A stretch of 39,778 nt of DNA, taken from a virus. Each line of letters begins with the position of its first letter. Positions within the stretch are counted from its first letter, which is position 1. The stretch spans positions 1-39,778 of IMG/VR virus record IMGVR_UViG_3300017963_000140; one strand, 5' to 3'. Shown in pieces: positions 1 through 5,631 of the stretch. A program made the position numbers and the translations under genes. The notes beneath the pieces are model-generated. The model was not told the origin of the DNA. It searched no databases and was given only the letters and a program-made list of their open reading frames with translations.

Positions 1-123
1 ACCATCACCGCATCAATGCAAACCAAACGGATCGCATTGCCCGCTTAGAAACAGTGTCAGAAATGACAAAGGAGGAACGGGTGAAGCGGGACCACACGAA
101 AGCGATGATCCAATGGGTTATGA
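1..123. repeat. Terminal direct repeat, left copy (contig closes as a circle)
   Basis: Bases 1-123 are identical to 39656-39778. The reading frame of the holin-like gene runs through the join without a break, so the two ends overlap in a circular or circularly permuted molecule. It could be an assembly overlap or a true short terminal repeat; sequence alone cannot separate these. Confidence 0.95.
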
Positions 124-221
124 CCCTGTTAGTTGGTATTGGAGTGATCGTGGGCCTGCTCACCCGAGGCGACGCCGCCACGCTCAAACAAATCCTCGGT
201 GGGTTCGTTGGGCTCCCCTAG
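1..221 (+). CDS. XhlA/holin-like small membrane protein, C-terminal part (gene crosses the contig ends)
   Basis: This is the 3' part of a gene that starts at 39511 and continues through the circular join, giving 121 residues in total. First full codon in this copy is at base 3 and the TAG stop is 219-221. The part here holds the end of a charged coiled-coil stretch, then one hydrophobic membrane segment (around MTLLVGIGVIVGLL) and a short tail. A cytoplasmic helical region followed by a C-terminal membrane anchor is the layout of the XhlA/hemolysin family that accompanies phage lysis genes. It sits directly after endolysin and spanin genes, so a holin or lysis-accessory role is inferred. Exact holin function is not proven. 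Confidence 0.7.
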   Translation, partial: HHRINANQTDRIARLETVSEMTKEERVKRDHTKAMIQWVMTLLVGIGVIVGLLTRGDAATLKQILGGFVGLP

Positions 222-260
222 CGTTGTGGTTCAACGTCGGGGCCTTCATCGGCGTGGTGG

Positions 261-286
261 TGTGGCGGCTCTGGTGAACCGCCACA
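261..286. terminator. Hairpin between convergent holin-like and porin genes
   Basis: TGTGGCGG (261-268) and CCGCCACA (279-286) form a perfect 8-bp stem with a 10-base loop, between the stop of the rightward lysis cassette and the stop of the leftward porin gene. There is no clear T tract on either side, so it is a candidate bidirectional terminator or mRNA-stabilising hairpin. Confidence 0.5.
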
Positions 287-294
287 CGTCTTGA

Positions 295-1431
295 TCAGAA
301 TTTAATCTTGGCACCGACTTTGAACTCGTCAATGCCGTCGTCCCACTCGATGTCATCGCAACGACGGCAGTCTTGTTCAATCGTCAAGCCCGGCTCAACC
401 CGACGATAAGCGATGTAAATGTCCATCGCTGCCGCGTCGATCGACTGCACCAGGGCAGCGCCCCAATAGTCAATATCGCCGCCGCCGTCCTTGAACCGAA
501 TCTGGCTGTACTCGCCGAAGATCGTTGTCTTACCGACGGCGAACCATTTGCGATCAACACCAAGGCGGCCGCCCCACTGTTCGGCATCGAATGCCGCAAC
601 GCCGAATTGCTCCAGATCAACGTCAAAGATGTCGCCATCGCCGTCATCCAGGCGACCATACACCCCCGAAGCGAACAGGCCTGTTTCAACGTGCTTGACG
701 CTCGCCGAACCAGAGATGCGATCCCCACCGTCAAACTTGGCATAACCAAGCCCGGCAGCGAACTGGAGCCCGCCAAACTCTTTAGCGAAGCGACCAGCGA
801 AATCATACGTATCTTCGTCCTGCCAGGCGGCACTGAGAACAAAGCCTGCCAGCGTTGGCGTGATGTATTTGACGACCGGAGCACGCCCGCCGTCCATGAT
901 CCCGCCGCCAAGCATGGATGGGTTAGCAAGCGTCATCGCCACAGACCCGTTACTCAGGTCCAGTTCGACAATGCCGTCAGTCGCGGACGACGTTTGGCCC
1001 AGCCAGACTGTGCCGAGGGCGCGAGACTTCACATAAAGCGCCTGATGGCGAACCTCAAAGGGCTCATCTTCTTCGTTGTGGCTAACGCCAAGCTCCATCA
1101 AGAACCCGGCTTCGAAGTCTTGGTTGACCTTAGCAGAGCCCCGGAACCGGAACCGGCCGGAGTTGTTCGGGTCGTTCATGATCCGACCGCCCTTGTCGAA
1201 AAGATCAACCTGTTCTTCGCCGGGCAGTTCGATCTCATCCCTCCAGAACACGATTTCATGAACGTGCCCCGAGACTTCCAGGCTCACCTTCCGGTTGCCC
1301 TTCCGCGCCGTCGTCGCCTCAAGCTCCGCAACGCGCTCTTCGAGATCAGCGCAGCAGTTGCCGCCCAGATCAGCGGCCCATGCGGGCCATGCGATGGCAG
1401 TTGCCGCCGCAGCTACAATCAGTCGTTTCAT
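295..1431 (-). CDS. Outer-membrane porin, alphaproteobacterial Porin_2 type, phage-encoded
   Basis: A 378-residue protein. An ATG 33 bases further upstream exists, but the start at 1431 is preferred because AAGGGGA lies about 8 bases before it and the protein then opens with a clean signal peptide (MKRLIVAAAATAIAWPAWA, cleavage after AWA). The mature N-terminus begins ADLGGNCCADLEERVAELEA followed by TARKGNRKVSLEVSG; this coiled-coil linker plus first strand is highly characteristic of porins of Hyphomicrobiales. Alternating beta strands follow, and the protein ends in phenylalanine as outer-membrane barrels do. It should form a trimeric channel for small solutes. It points against the lysis genes and is separated from the upstream minus-strand operon by a strong terminator, so it is a separate transcription unit, like a moron gene. 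Phage porins known in lambdoid phages change receptor exposure; that role here is inference. Confidence 0.93.
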   Translation of the reverse strand: MKRLIVAAAATAIAWPAWAADLGGNCCADLEERVAELEATTARKGNRKVSLEVSGHVHEIVFWRDEIELPGEEQVDLFDKGGRIMNDPNNSGRFRFRGSAKVNQDFEAGFLMELGVSHNEEDEPFEVRHQALYVKSRALGTVWLGQTSSATDGIVELDLSNGSVAMTLANPSMLGGGIMDGGRAPVVKYITPTLAGFVLSAAWQDEDTYDFAGRFAKEFGGLQFAAGLGYAKFDGGDRISGSASVKHVETGLFASGVYGRLDDGDGDIFDVDLEQFGVAAFDAEQWGGRLGVDRKWFAVGKTTIFGEYSQIRFKDGGGDIDYWGAALVQSIDAAAMDIYIAYRRVEPGLTIEQDCRRCDDIEWDDGIDEFKVGAKIKF

Positions 1432-1567
1432 GGGACTGTCCCCTTGTGTGTTGGCCATACACACACCGGACGCGCAACTAGTCGATGCCCTATCACCAAG
1501 CGCGCATTCGGCGGCGGAAACAAGGCACTGTTGCTAATAGGTGTTAGACTGTGGCCTAGATGCAAGA

Positions 1568-1601
1568 AGCCCCCGGAGCATATCGCGTTACTCCGGGGGC
1601 T
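1568..1601 (-). terminator. Terminator ending the leftward recombination operon
   Basis: AGCCCCCGGAG (1568-1578) pairs perfectly with CTCCGGGGGCT (1591-1601): an 11-bp GC-rich stem and 12-base loop, followed on the minus strand by a pyrimidine-rich TCTTGC. It lies 42 bases after the stop of the H-NS-like gene and insulates the porin gene. The remaining bases 1432-1567 must hold the porin promoter, but no convincing -35/-10 pair is visible there. Confidence 0.75.
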
Positions 1602-1642
1602 GGCGCGCGTGCGGAGATGGGAAAACAACGCAGCGCGAAACC

Positions 1643-1933
1643 TTAGCCGATCGGAACGGCTCGGGCCTTGTCGAAACCTTCAGGATGGCGCCCGGCACCG
1701 CCGTAAATCACGCCCGTCTTCTGGTCTTTCCAAGCGGTCAGCTTATTCTTGCGGCTGCGGCCTGTAGGACTGTGCAACAAATCTTTCGGTTCAAGGCCGC
1801 TCTTTTTCGCGAGGTCCGCCACCTTTGCGCGCAGGGCAGTCAATTCCTGCTGCTTACGTCGCGGCAGCTCCGCCCTGATCTTGGCTTGCAGAGCCTCAAG
1901 TTCGCGAACGCTCATCTTATCCAACTTTACCAT
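1643..1933 (-). CDS. H-NS/HvrA-like nucleoid-associated protein
   Basis: A 96-residue protein. The N-terminal half is a charged helix (MSVRELEALQAKIRAEL, then repeated KQQEL/LRAKVADLAKK heptads) matching the oligomerisation domain of the H-NS family. The C-terminus carries W-x-D-x-KTG followed by GGAGRHP, the counterpart of the family's G-x-GR-x-P minor-groove hook. Family members bind AT-rich DNA and silence or tune transcription; alphaproteobacterial versions are called HvrA. Start: ATG at 1931-1933 overlaps the stop of the upstream HNH gene; an alternative start at 1915 (MSVREL) would drop six residues. Phage copies could silence host defence or organise phage DNA; that is inference. Confidence 0.8.
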   Translation of the reverse strand: MVKLDKMSVRELEALQAKIRAELPRRKQQELTALRAKVADLAKKSGLEPKDLLHSPTGRSRKNKLTAWKDQKTGVIYGGAGRHPEGFDKARAVPIG

Positions 1934-2280
1934 TTCTCAACGTCTCCATTCATCTTCTTACGCAGGCCGCTTGCTTTCGTGCCGGGGAGCGGCCGTCCCC
2001 GAAGTGATTTGCCACGAAGCCCGGCGCCCTTCCGAATCAAACGCCGCGACTTGGGCACTTCGTAACTATTATGTGCGCTTGTTTTAAGGCTGTGACAAGG
2101 CCGACACAACACACGGCAGTTTTCCAATGAATTATCCCCGCCATAGAATGCCAGCTTGTCGTGATCGTATTCAGGTCCATCACCCGGCCGGATCGTCTTC
2201 CCGCACGAGTCGCAGGTGCCGTTGCTGCGCTCCCAAGCAAGGCGTTTCGTCCGGTCTGTAAAGTTCTGCCGATCGCCCAT
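1927..2280 (-). CDS. HNH endonuclease
   Basis: A 117-residue protein with CDSCG near residue 23, a central YDHDK (the first His of the HNH fold) and NCRVLCRPCHSLK, so both zinc-binding Cys pairs and the active-site histidines are present. The C-terminal 35 residues are very basic and probably bind DNA. The start at 2280 has GGAG seven bases upstream. Small stand-alone HNH proteins in phages act in packaging, recombination or as homing nucleases. Here it sits in the recombination operon, not beside the terminase, which favours a recombination or mobile-element role. It overlaps the next gene by 7 bases. Confidence 0.88.
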   Translation of the reverse strand: MGDRQNFTDRTKRLAWERSNGTCDSCGKTIRPGDGPEYDHDKLAFYGGDNSLENCRVLCRPCHSLKTSAHNSYEVPKSRRLIRKGAGLRGKSLRGRPLPGTKASGLRKKMNGDVEKW

Positions 2281-2371
2281 CTTCTCCAGACCTCATCAAG
2301 CAGTAAAACACCACCGCCGCCAACAGCGACACAGGAACCCAAACGCTAATCGCGATAACCATTGAGATCAT
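2180..2371 (-). CDS. Candidate small single-pass membrane protein overlapping the HNH gene
   Basis: A 63-residue reading frame whose first 28 residues form a convincing membrane segment (MVIAISVWVPVSLLAAVVFY) followed by a polar tail. It overlaps the end of the preceding ORF by a few codons and the first 100 bases of the HNH gene. The membrane part looks real, but the tail has the composition of a shadow frame. I rate it possible, not secure. Function unknown. Confidence 0.35.
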   Translation of the reverse strand: MISMVIAISVWVPVSLLAAVVFYCLMRSGEDGRSAELYRPDETPCLGAQQRHLRLVREDDPAG

Positions 2372-2576
2372 ACCACGCCTCGACGTCTTTATACGAAAGA
2401 TCAAGCAACTCGCTAATCGTCCAGGGCGTATGGCCGAGCTTGGCTAACTCGTGCATCTGGTCGATCAAATCCAAGTGTACGGGCTCTTTTTCTTTGGCTG
2501 ACGTGATGGCGGGCGCATTCGAGGTAATTCCAGCGGAATGCAGCAGTCGGTTGAATGTCACAGATTTTACAGGCAT
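2346..2576 (-). CDS. Small HTH-like protein (overlaps the frame of its upstream neighbour)
   Basis: A 76-residue ORF. Its second half (LIDQMHELAKLGHTPWTISE, then LLDLSYKDVEAWYDL) has the spacing of a helix-turn-helix of the kind used in small phage regulators. The first 30 residues are poor in secondary-structure signal. It overlaps the ORF at 2413-2631 for most of its length in another frame, and the well-formed halves of the two are complementary, so a single protein made by +1 frameshifting, or a one-base sequence error, is possible. A weak GGGA lies just before its ATG. Confidence 0.5.
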   Translation of the reverse strand: MPVKSVTFNRLLHSAGITSNAPAITSAKEKEPVHLDLIDQMHELAKLGHTPWTISELLDLSYKDVEAWYDLNGYRD

Positions 2577-2631
2577 CTTCCCATCCCAAGCCTCTTTCTA
2601 TGCAGTTCATTAACTCGTTGGCGTTACTCAT
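2413..2631 (-). CDS. Small HTH-like protein, start coupled to the DUF1367-like gene
   Basis: A 72-residue ORF. The ATG overlaps the TGA of the upstream gene (ATGA), which strongly supports translation from here. The first 35 residues (MSNANELMNCIERGLGWEDA, then CKICDIQPTAAFRWN) resemble a helix-turn-helix for a sigma-like or transposase-like small protein. The remaining residues are Arg-rich and look like a shadow frame. The protein-like continuation lies in the +1 frame (2346-2576). Either two overlapping genes or one frameshifted gene. Confidence 0.5.
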   Translation of the reverse strand: MSNANELMNCIERGLGWEDACKICDIQPTAAFRWNYLECARHHVSQRKRARTLGFDRPDARVSQARPYALDD

Positions 2632-3080
2632 GTCTCGTTCCGATCCATCTCCAACAGCTTGTCCGCTGGCACGCCAATGATCCTAACGATTTCATCCTCG
2701 ACGCGCCCACTAAGTACCGTGAACTCGTTGTGCCCCATTTTGTTGTAGCTGACGGACTTGTGCTCAAGCCAGATGTAGGTCTCACCGCCTTTTTCGATCC
2801 GGTGCGGTATCCCAAAACCAGCCATCACTTGAAGATAATCCCGCAACCCTTCCTCGGTCGCCGGCTGGATCGGATGACCCTCGGGCCACTGCTTATGCGC
2901 CGCCCGTATCAGCGCAAAATACCGTCTGTGTTGCGGCGTGGAGCGGGGCTTCAGATCAAGCCGCCGCACTAGCTCTCTGATCGCCTGCATTGCTTCTAAC
3001 AGGAGGGGCGCAATCGCGTCGCCCCGCCTGATGTCCGCCCGCCGCTCTAGATCGCTGGCGATCGCCAAGAACGGCCTCAC
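2628..3080 (-). CDS. DUF1367/NinB-like protein of the phage recombination locus
   Basis: A 150-residue protein. The stretch LKPRSTPQHRRYFALIRAAH and the later KSVSYNKMGHNEFTVLSGRV followed by EIVRIIG match the layout of DUF1367-like phage proteins (a RN-x-x-H-R-x-x-FALL type motif, then a KSI-x-F-x-KM-x-x-x-EF motif). Such proteins travel with annealing recombinases and are probably nucleic-acid binding; the biochemical role is not established. The start overlaps the stop of the Bet gene by 4 bases (ATGA), so the two are translationally coupled. Family assignment is from memory of the motif. Confidence 0.6.
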   Translation of the reverse strand: MRPFLAIASDLERRADIRRGDAIAPLLLEAMQAIRELVRRLDLKPRSTPQHRRYFALIRAAHKQWPEGHPIQPATEEGLRDYLQVMAGFGIPHRIEKGGETYIWLEHKSVSYNKMGHNEFTVLSGRVEDEIVRIIGVPADKLLEMDRNET

Positions 3081-4135
3081 AGCAGCGTCCCAATGCGGCT
3101 GTTGGCCGTGTCGCGGGCGCTTTCAATCAAGTCCCACATCTCATTGCGGCGATCTTGCGGAACCGTGTCTTTGTAACGCCGCTCGATTTTCATGATCGCA
3201 TCCATGCACGATTGGCCGTCTTCAATCTCCAGCGCCGCGTCGATCTCGTACTCAAACGCCTCATAGACATCAGCGTCTTCTGCTTCGCTTGTTGGTTCAG
3301 GCAGATTGGTGGCGTCCTGCAACGCAAACCGATAAGCCTCATGGAGCATCACAGCCCAGCCGCGCGGGAACGCGCCCCAAGGGCATCCATCCACCACAAA
3401 GGCGTCATAGCACCGGTGAACGTCGTCGAGCCCAATGCCACCTTCTAGCGTGCTCAGAAGTTCGGCGTGTTTTTCTTGCAAACCAGCGTCCATCGCCGTC
3501 TGCCGGCTGGGCCGCTTGATCGACTCTGATTTGAACTCATACGGCCCGCCTTCGCGTGGTGGCGTGATGTCAACCGGCGCAGCCTCAACCAAATCAGGGT
3601 TTTCCTGCCATTGGCGGAACTCTTCCGGCTCCATGATGCCCGCCATCCCAAACGCAATACGCGCCGCCTGGCACAGCGTCCGGTTGCGCATCATGCGGTT
3701 AGGGTGCGTCTTCCACACAGGACCACCGCCGGCAGAACACTCCGCAAAGTCTTCTTCAACCTCAATCGGGCGCGTCCGGTCCTTGCGGTAGATGCGACAG
3801 CGCATTGCCGTAAGTTTGCCATCGCCGTCGCGGATAGATTCGAACTCCATGCCGTCAAATTGTGGGTGTTCGTTGCACTTCTTGATCCACCCATCCACAG
3901 AGACGATCGGCTGAATACCAGCCTTGCCTCGCATGAAGTAAATCTCTTTCGTGAGCGGGTTAAGGCCGTGCTCGGCAGCAACGATCAGGCAGCTCAACAG
4001 TTCGCCAACCGTGTGCCCCTTGGGCATGGCAACGGAGCGCATTGTGCTCACAAACGCTTCCGCCTTAAGCCCGTACCGCTTGGCCAGGCTCTCAGCCATT
4101 TCCGACTCTATAACCGGCACCAATTCATTGCTCAT
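3077..4135 (-). CDS. bet: Bet/RecT-family single-strand annealing recombinase
   Basis: A 352-residue protein. Family hallmarks are in order: HGLNPLTKEIYFM (about residue 57), GIQPIVSVDGWIK, HPQFDGMEFE, RIYRKDRTRPIEV, and WKTHPNRMMRNRTLCQAARI followed by AFGMAGI. These match phage recombination protein Bet. It anneals complementary single strands and promotes recombination with resected ends, in the cytoplasm with phage replication. Start chosen at 4135, not 4162: the ATG overlaps the upstream TGA and GAGGGG lies just before it. The C-terminal 150 residues beyond the Bet core are acidic and unassigned. No exonuclease partner (Exo/RecE type) is visible next to it, so host or other phage nucleases may supply the ends. 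Confidence 0.92.
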   Translation of the reverse strand: MSNELVPVIESEMAESLAKRYGLKAEAFVSTMRSVAMPKGHTVGELLSCLIVAAEHGLNPLTKEIYFMRGKAGIQPIVSVDGWIKKCNEHPQFDGMEFESIRDGDGKLTAMRCRIYRKDRTRPIEVEEDFAECSAGGGPVWKTHPNRMMRNRTLCQAARIAFGMAGIMEPEEFRQWQENPDLVEAAPVDITPPREGGPYEFKSESIKRPSRQTAMDAGLQEKHAELLSTLEGGIGLDDVHRCYDAFVVDGCPWGAFPRGWAVMLHEAYRFALQDATNLPEPTSEAEDADVYEAFEYEIDAALEIEDGQSCMDAIMKIERRYKDTVPQDRRNEMWDLIESARDTANSRIGTLL

Positions 4136-4401
4136 TGGTCGCCCCTCACGTTCGACACACACCGATAACCAGCATCTTGCAAGCGCTCGTCCAGCGCCTT
4201 CTCAATGCGATCCAACTCGGCGGTGTAGTGGGTAATGAGGTTGCGCGTTTTAACGGCCAGACGCACGAGGCTCTCGGCGTTTTCTGGCATGGCTTCCACG
4301 TTCCCATCGGTGTCGTTGTCTAAGATTTCGACCGGCTCGGCGTCGAGCTCGCGCACTCTGAGCCATCCTAATGCAGTTCTTGGCATTTCTCTTTTCCCCA
4401 T
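4132..4401 (-). CDS. Small acidic protein upstream of bet, unknown
   Basis: An 89-residue protein starting at the ATG with GGAG seven bases upstream; a second ATG at 4386 is possible. It is acidic in the middle (EPVEILDNDTDGNVEAMPEN) and ends in a predicted coiled coil (LVRLAVKTRNLITHYTAELD, then RIEKALDERL). Its TGA overlaps the bet ATG. Position suggests an early accessory function. Not recognised. Confidence 0.6.
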   Translation of the reverse strand: MGKREMPRTALGWLRVRELDAEPVEILDNDTDGNVEAMPENAESLVRLAVKTRNLITHYTAELDRIEKALDERLQDAGYRCVSNVRGDQ

Positions 4402-4498
4402 CTCTTTTCTCCAGATACTCCGCCCGGAGCATGTAGCTGACACACAGCAGCCACATGCCCAGAGCGAACACAACACACGCAACCAATACGCTACTCAT
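4250..4498 (-). CDS. Candidate small membrane protein overlapping the previous gene
   Basis: An 82-residue frame whose first 25 residues (SSVLVACVVFALGMWLLCV) form a strong membrane segment, starting 8 bases after the stop of the 4506-4877 gene. No good ribosome binding site precedes it, so it would need reinitiation. The Arg-rich C-terminal half is probably read-through of a shadow frame. Uncertain. Confidence 0.35.
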   Translation of the reverse strand: MSSVLVACVVFALGMWLLCVSYMLRAEYLEKRDGEKRNAKNCIRMAQSARARRRAGRNLRQRHRWERGSHARKRREPRASGR

Positions 4499-4505
4499 GG
4501 GGGGC

Positions 4506-4877
4506 TCACAAAGCTCTGGAACGCGACCACTCAATATCCATGCGCTCTTGATCGCTGCGCTCGCGGCGAAGCGCCTCAAACGCAGGATGCTCGCGGACGT
4601 ACCAATCTAAAACATTGCCGCCCCCAGCAATGGGCGCGTTAAACTCGTCATCAATGATGTGCTCAACATATTTCCACATACGATCCAAATGGCGCCCCGC
4701 GTGGGCGTTGTCCATTACGATCCTATCGTCTTTGTCAAACAGAGCGTAATAGATCGGTTCGGCGTACACTTCGCCATCTTGTTCATAGATGCGCACCTCA
4801 ACTTTGAGGTACATCCGACCGCCGCTCTCGTGCTCCCAAGAGCTTGGGAAGTACGTAATCCATTCTGTGATTTCCAT
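4506..4877 (-). CDS. First gene of the leftward operon, unknown
   Basis: A 123-residue protein. The start at 4877 is fixed by AAGGAGA seven bases upstream. The N-terminal half (MEITEWITYFP, then MYLKVEVRIYEQDGEVYAEP) looks like a beta sheet; the C-terminal half is helical and acidic with many Arg residues. No family recognised. As the first gene after the divergent control region it should be among the earliest leftward products, a place where phages often keep host-takeover or regulatory proteins. Confidence 0.75.
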   Translation of the reverse strand: MEITEWITYFPSSWEHESGGRMYLKVEVRIYEQDGEVYAEPIYYALFDKDDRIVMDNAHAGRHLDRMWKYVEHIIDDEFNAPIAGGGNVLDWYVREHPAFEALRRERSDQERMDIEWSRSRAL

Positions 4878-4898
4878 GGGTCCATCTCCTTGGTAGGT

Positions 4899-4944
4899 GG
4901 GGCCGGCATCCCCGCTGGCGTCCCCGCCGTCGCCTGCCGGCCCC
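4899..4944 (-). promoter_or_regulatory. Leader hairpin upstream of the leftward operon
   Basis: GGGGCCGGCA (4899-4908) and TGCCGGCCCC (4935-4944) are perfect 10-bp inverted arms around a 26-base loop. On the leftward transcript the hairpin lies between the putative promoter and the ribosome binding site of the 4877 gene, ending 7-8 bases before the AAGGAG. It could be an attenuator, an antitermination site or a translation control element. There is no T tract after it. Confidence 0.6.
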
Positions 4945-4972
4945 GTCACGCCGTTCGCGTCGGCGTGGTTGC

Positions 4973-5002
4973 AATGTGTAGCCAGTTGTGGATGTCGTCA
5001 AG
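4973..5002 (-). promoter_or_regulatory. Candidate leftward early promoter
   Basis: On the minus strand TTGACG (4997-5002) lies 16-18 bases before TACACA/CACATT (4973-4980). The -35 is strong and the -10 weak, as is common for regulated promoters. It is placed correctly to make the recombination operon mRNA with a leader of roughly 90 bases. Confidence 0.45.
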
Positions 5003-5010
5003 AAAAAAGT

Positions 5011-5040
5011 TTCAAAATCGTTTCGGGTGTGTGTATAAGG
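5011..5040 (+). promoter_or_regulatory. Candidate rightward early promoter
   Basis: TTTCAA (5011-5016) and TATAAG (5035-5040) are 18 bases apart, and the -10 is preceded by TG in the extended -10 position (GTGTGTATAAG). Transcription would begin just before the AAGGGA and ATG of the Cro-like gene. Confidence 0.5.
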
Positions 5041-5050
5041 GGGGAAACGA
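5019..5050. promoter_or_regulatory. Candidate operator: inverted repeat bracketing the rightward -10
   Basis: TCGTTTC (5019-5025) and GAAACGA (5044-5050) are exact inverted copies separated by 18 bases that contain the TATAAG. The arms are 25 bases apart centre to centre. Such a placement suits repression by the Cro-like protein encoded 12 bases downstream. Confidence 0.5.
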
Positions 5051-5061
5051 AGGGACTGATC

Positions 5062-5334
5062 ATGCGCACTTGCAGAGACTTAATCGACGCTTGGCCGTCA
5101 ATGGACACGATGGCGGGCGACCTCGGGACAACCTACCAGAACGTGAAGCTTTGGCGGCATCGCAACGCGATTCCATACAAGATGTTCCCGCAGATCGTGC
5201 TGATGGCGCCGGTTCATGGCGTCCAGGGCGTCACGCTGGAGCTGCTGTTCGCGTTGCAGCGGGGCGACGGGCCACCGCAAAAGCGGGGTCGCCCTAAAAA
5301 AAAGCCTTCCGCTGAGACGCGAACAGCGGCATGA
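5062..5334 (+). CDS. Cro-like helix-turn-helix regulator
   Basis: A 90-residue protein. Residues 8-35 (LIDAWPSMDTMAGDLGTTYQ, then NVKLWRHRNAIP) form a Cro/C1-type helix-turn-helix with the recognition helix around TTYQNVKLWRHR. The C-terminus is a basic tail rich in Lys, Arg and Pro (PPQKRGRPKKKP), resembling an AT-hook. It is the first rightward gene, divergent from the recombination operon, with a candidate operator over its own promoter; autoregulation and control of early genes are inferred. The ATG at 5062 has AAGGGA 6 bases before it. No CI-type partner was found. Confidence 0.8.
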   Translation: MRTCRDLIDAWPSMDTMAGDLGTTYQNVKLWRHRNAIPYKMFPQIVLMAPVHGVQGVTLELLFALQRGDGPPQKRGRPKKKPSAETRTAA

Positions 5335-5339
5335 AGAAA

Positions 5340-5366
5340 AACCCCGGCGCGGGTAACGCCGGGGTT
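5340..5366. terminator. Hairpin terminator after the Cro-like gene, stronger in the leftward direction
   Basis: AACCCCGGCG (5340-5349) pairs with CGCCGGGGTT (5357-5366), a 10-bp stem with a 7-base loop. To the right it is followed by TTCGGG, but read leftward it is followed by five Ts (TTTTTCTTC). It may cap the Cro-like mRNA and also stop an antisense RNA coming from the replication genes. Confidence 0.7.
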
Positions 5367-5424
5367 CGGGTAGAAGAGTGCTGAGTTGCGTTGCGTCTTG
5401 GGCAAGAACAACGAGGACTTCCTT

Positions 5425-5631
5425 ATGCAAAATTCCCCACCAAATGGCAATAGCAAATCGGCAACACCCGCCGCCGAAGCGGTCGTGTTTGTGACCGAAG
5501 GCCCGATTGCCGTCTGGACCGGTCACGACTGGTCTGATCTCCAAGATTTCATTGATGACATGAAGGCGCTGGGCTTCCCCGTCTGGCGGACGCCGCGCCT
5601 TGTGTTCGTATTTACGGGGGCTGCTGACTAA
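5425..5631 (+). CDS. Small unknown protein, early rightward operon
   Basis: A 68-residue protein starting at the ATG preceded by GAGGA. Sequence opens polar (MQNSPPNGNSKSATPAAEA) and then forms an alpha/beta-like stretch (VVFVTEGPIAVWTGHDW, IDDMKALGFPVWRTPRLVFV). Stop overlaps the next ATG (TAATG). No family recognised; it lies after the terminator hairpin, so its expression may depend on read-through. Confidence 0.65.
   Translation: MQNSPPNGNSKSATPAAEAVVFVTEGPIAVWTGHDWSDLQDFIDDMKALGFPVWRTPRLVFVFTGAAD

Noticed and set aside
222-294. Possible short hydrophobic peptide after the holin-like stop (TTG at 224, LWFNVGAFIGVVV...)
   Set aside because: Only 17 codons, no ribosome binding site, and it runs into the terminator hairpin. 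It may be a remnant, not a gene.
373-1767. 464-codon open frame on the plus strand opposite the porin gene
   Set aside because: It is longer than the porin but has no ribosome site, no signal or fold-like pattern, and lies antisense to a gene with signal peptide, family motif and terminal Phe.
3611-4168. 185-codon plus-strand frame opposite the recombinase gene
   Set aside because: The minus-strand Bet motifs explain the constraint; the plus frame has random-looking composition.
5027-5040. GGTGTGTGTAT shared between the Cro promoter and the region before the porin (minus strand, around 1450-1463) as a common operator
   Set aside because: A simple TG-rich run of 11 bases; no inverted symmetry and no matching -35 at the porin side.
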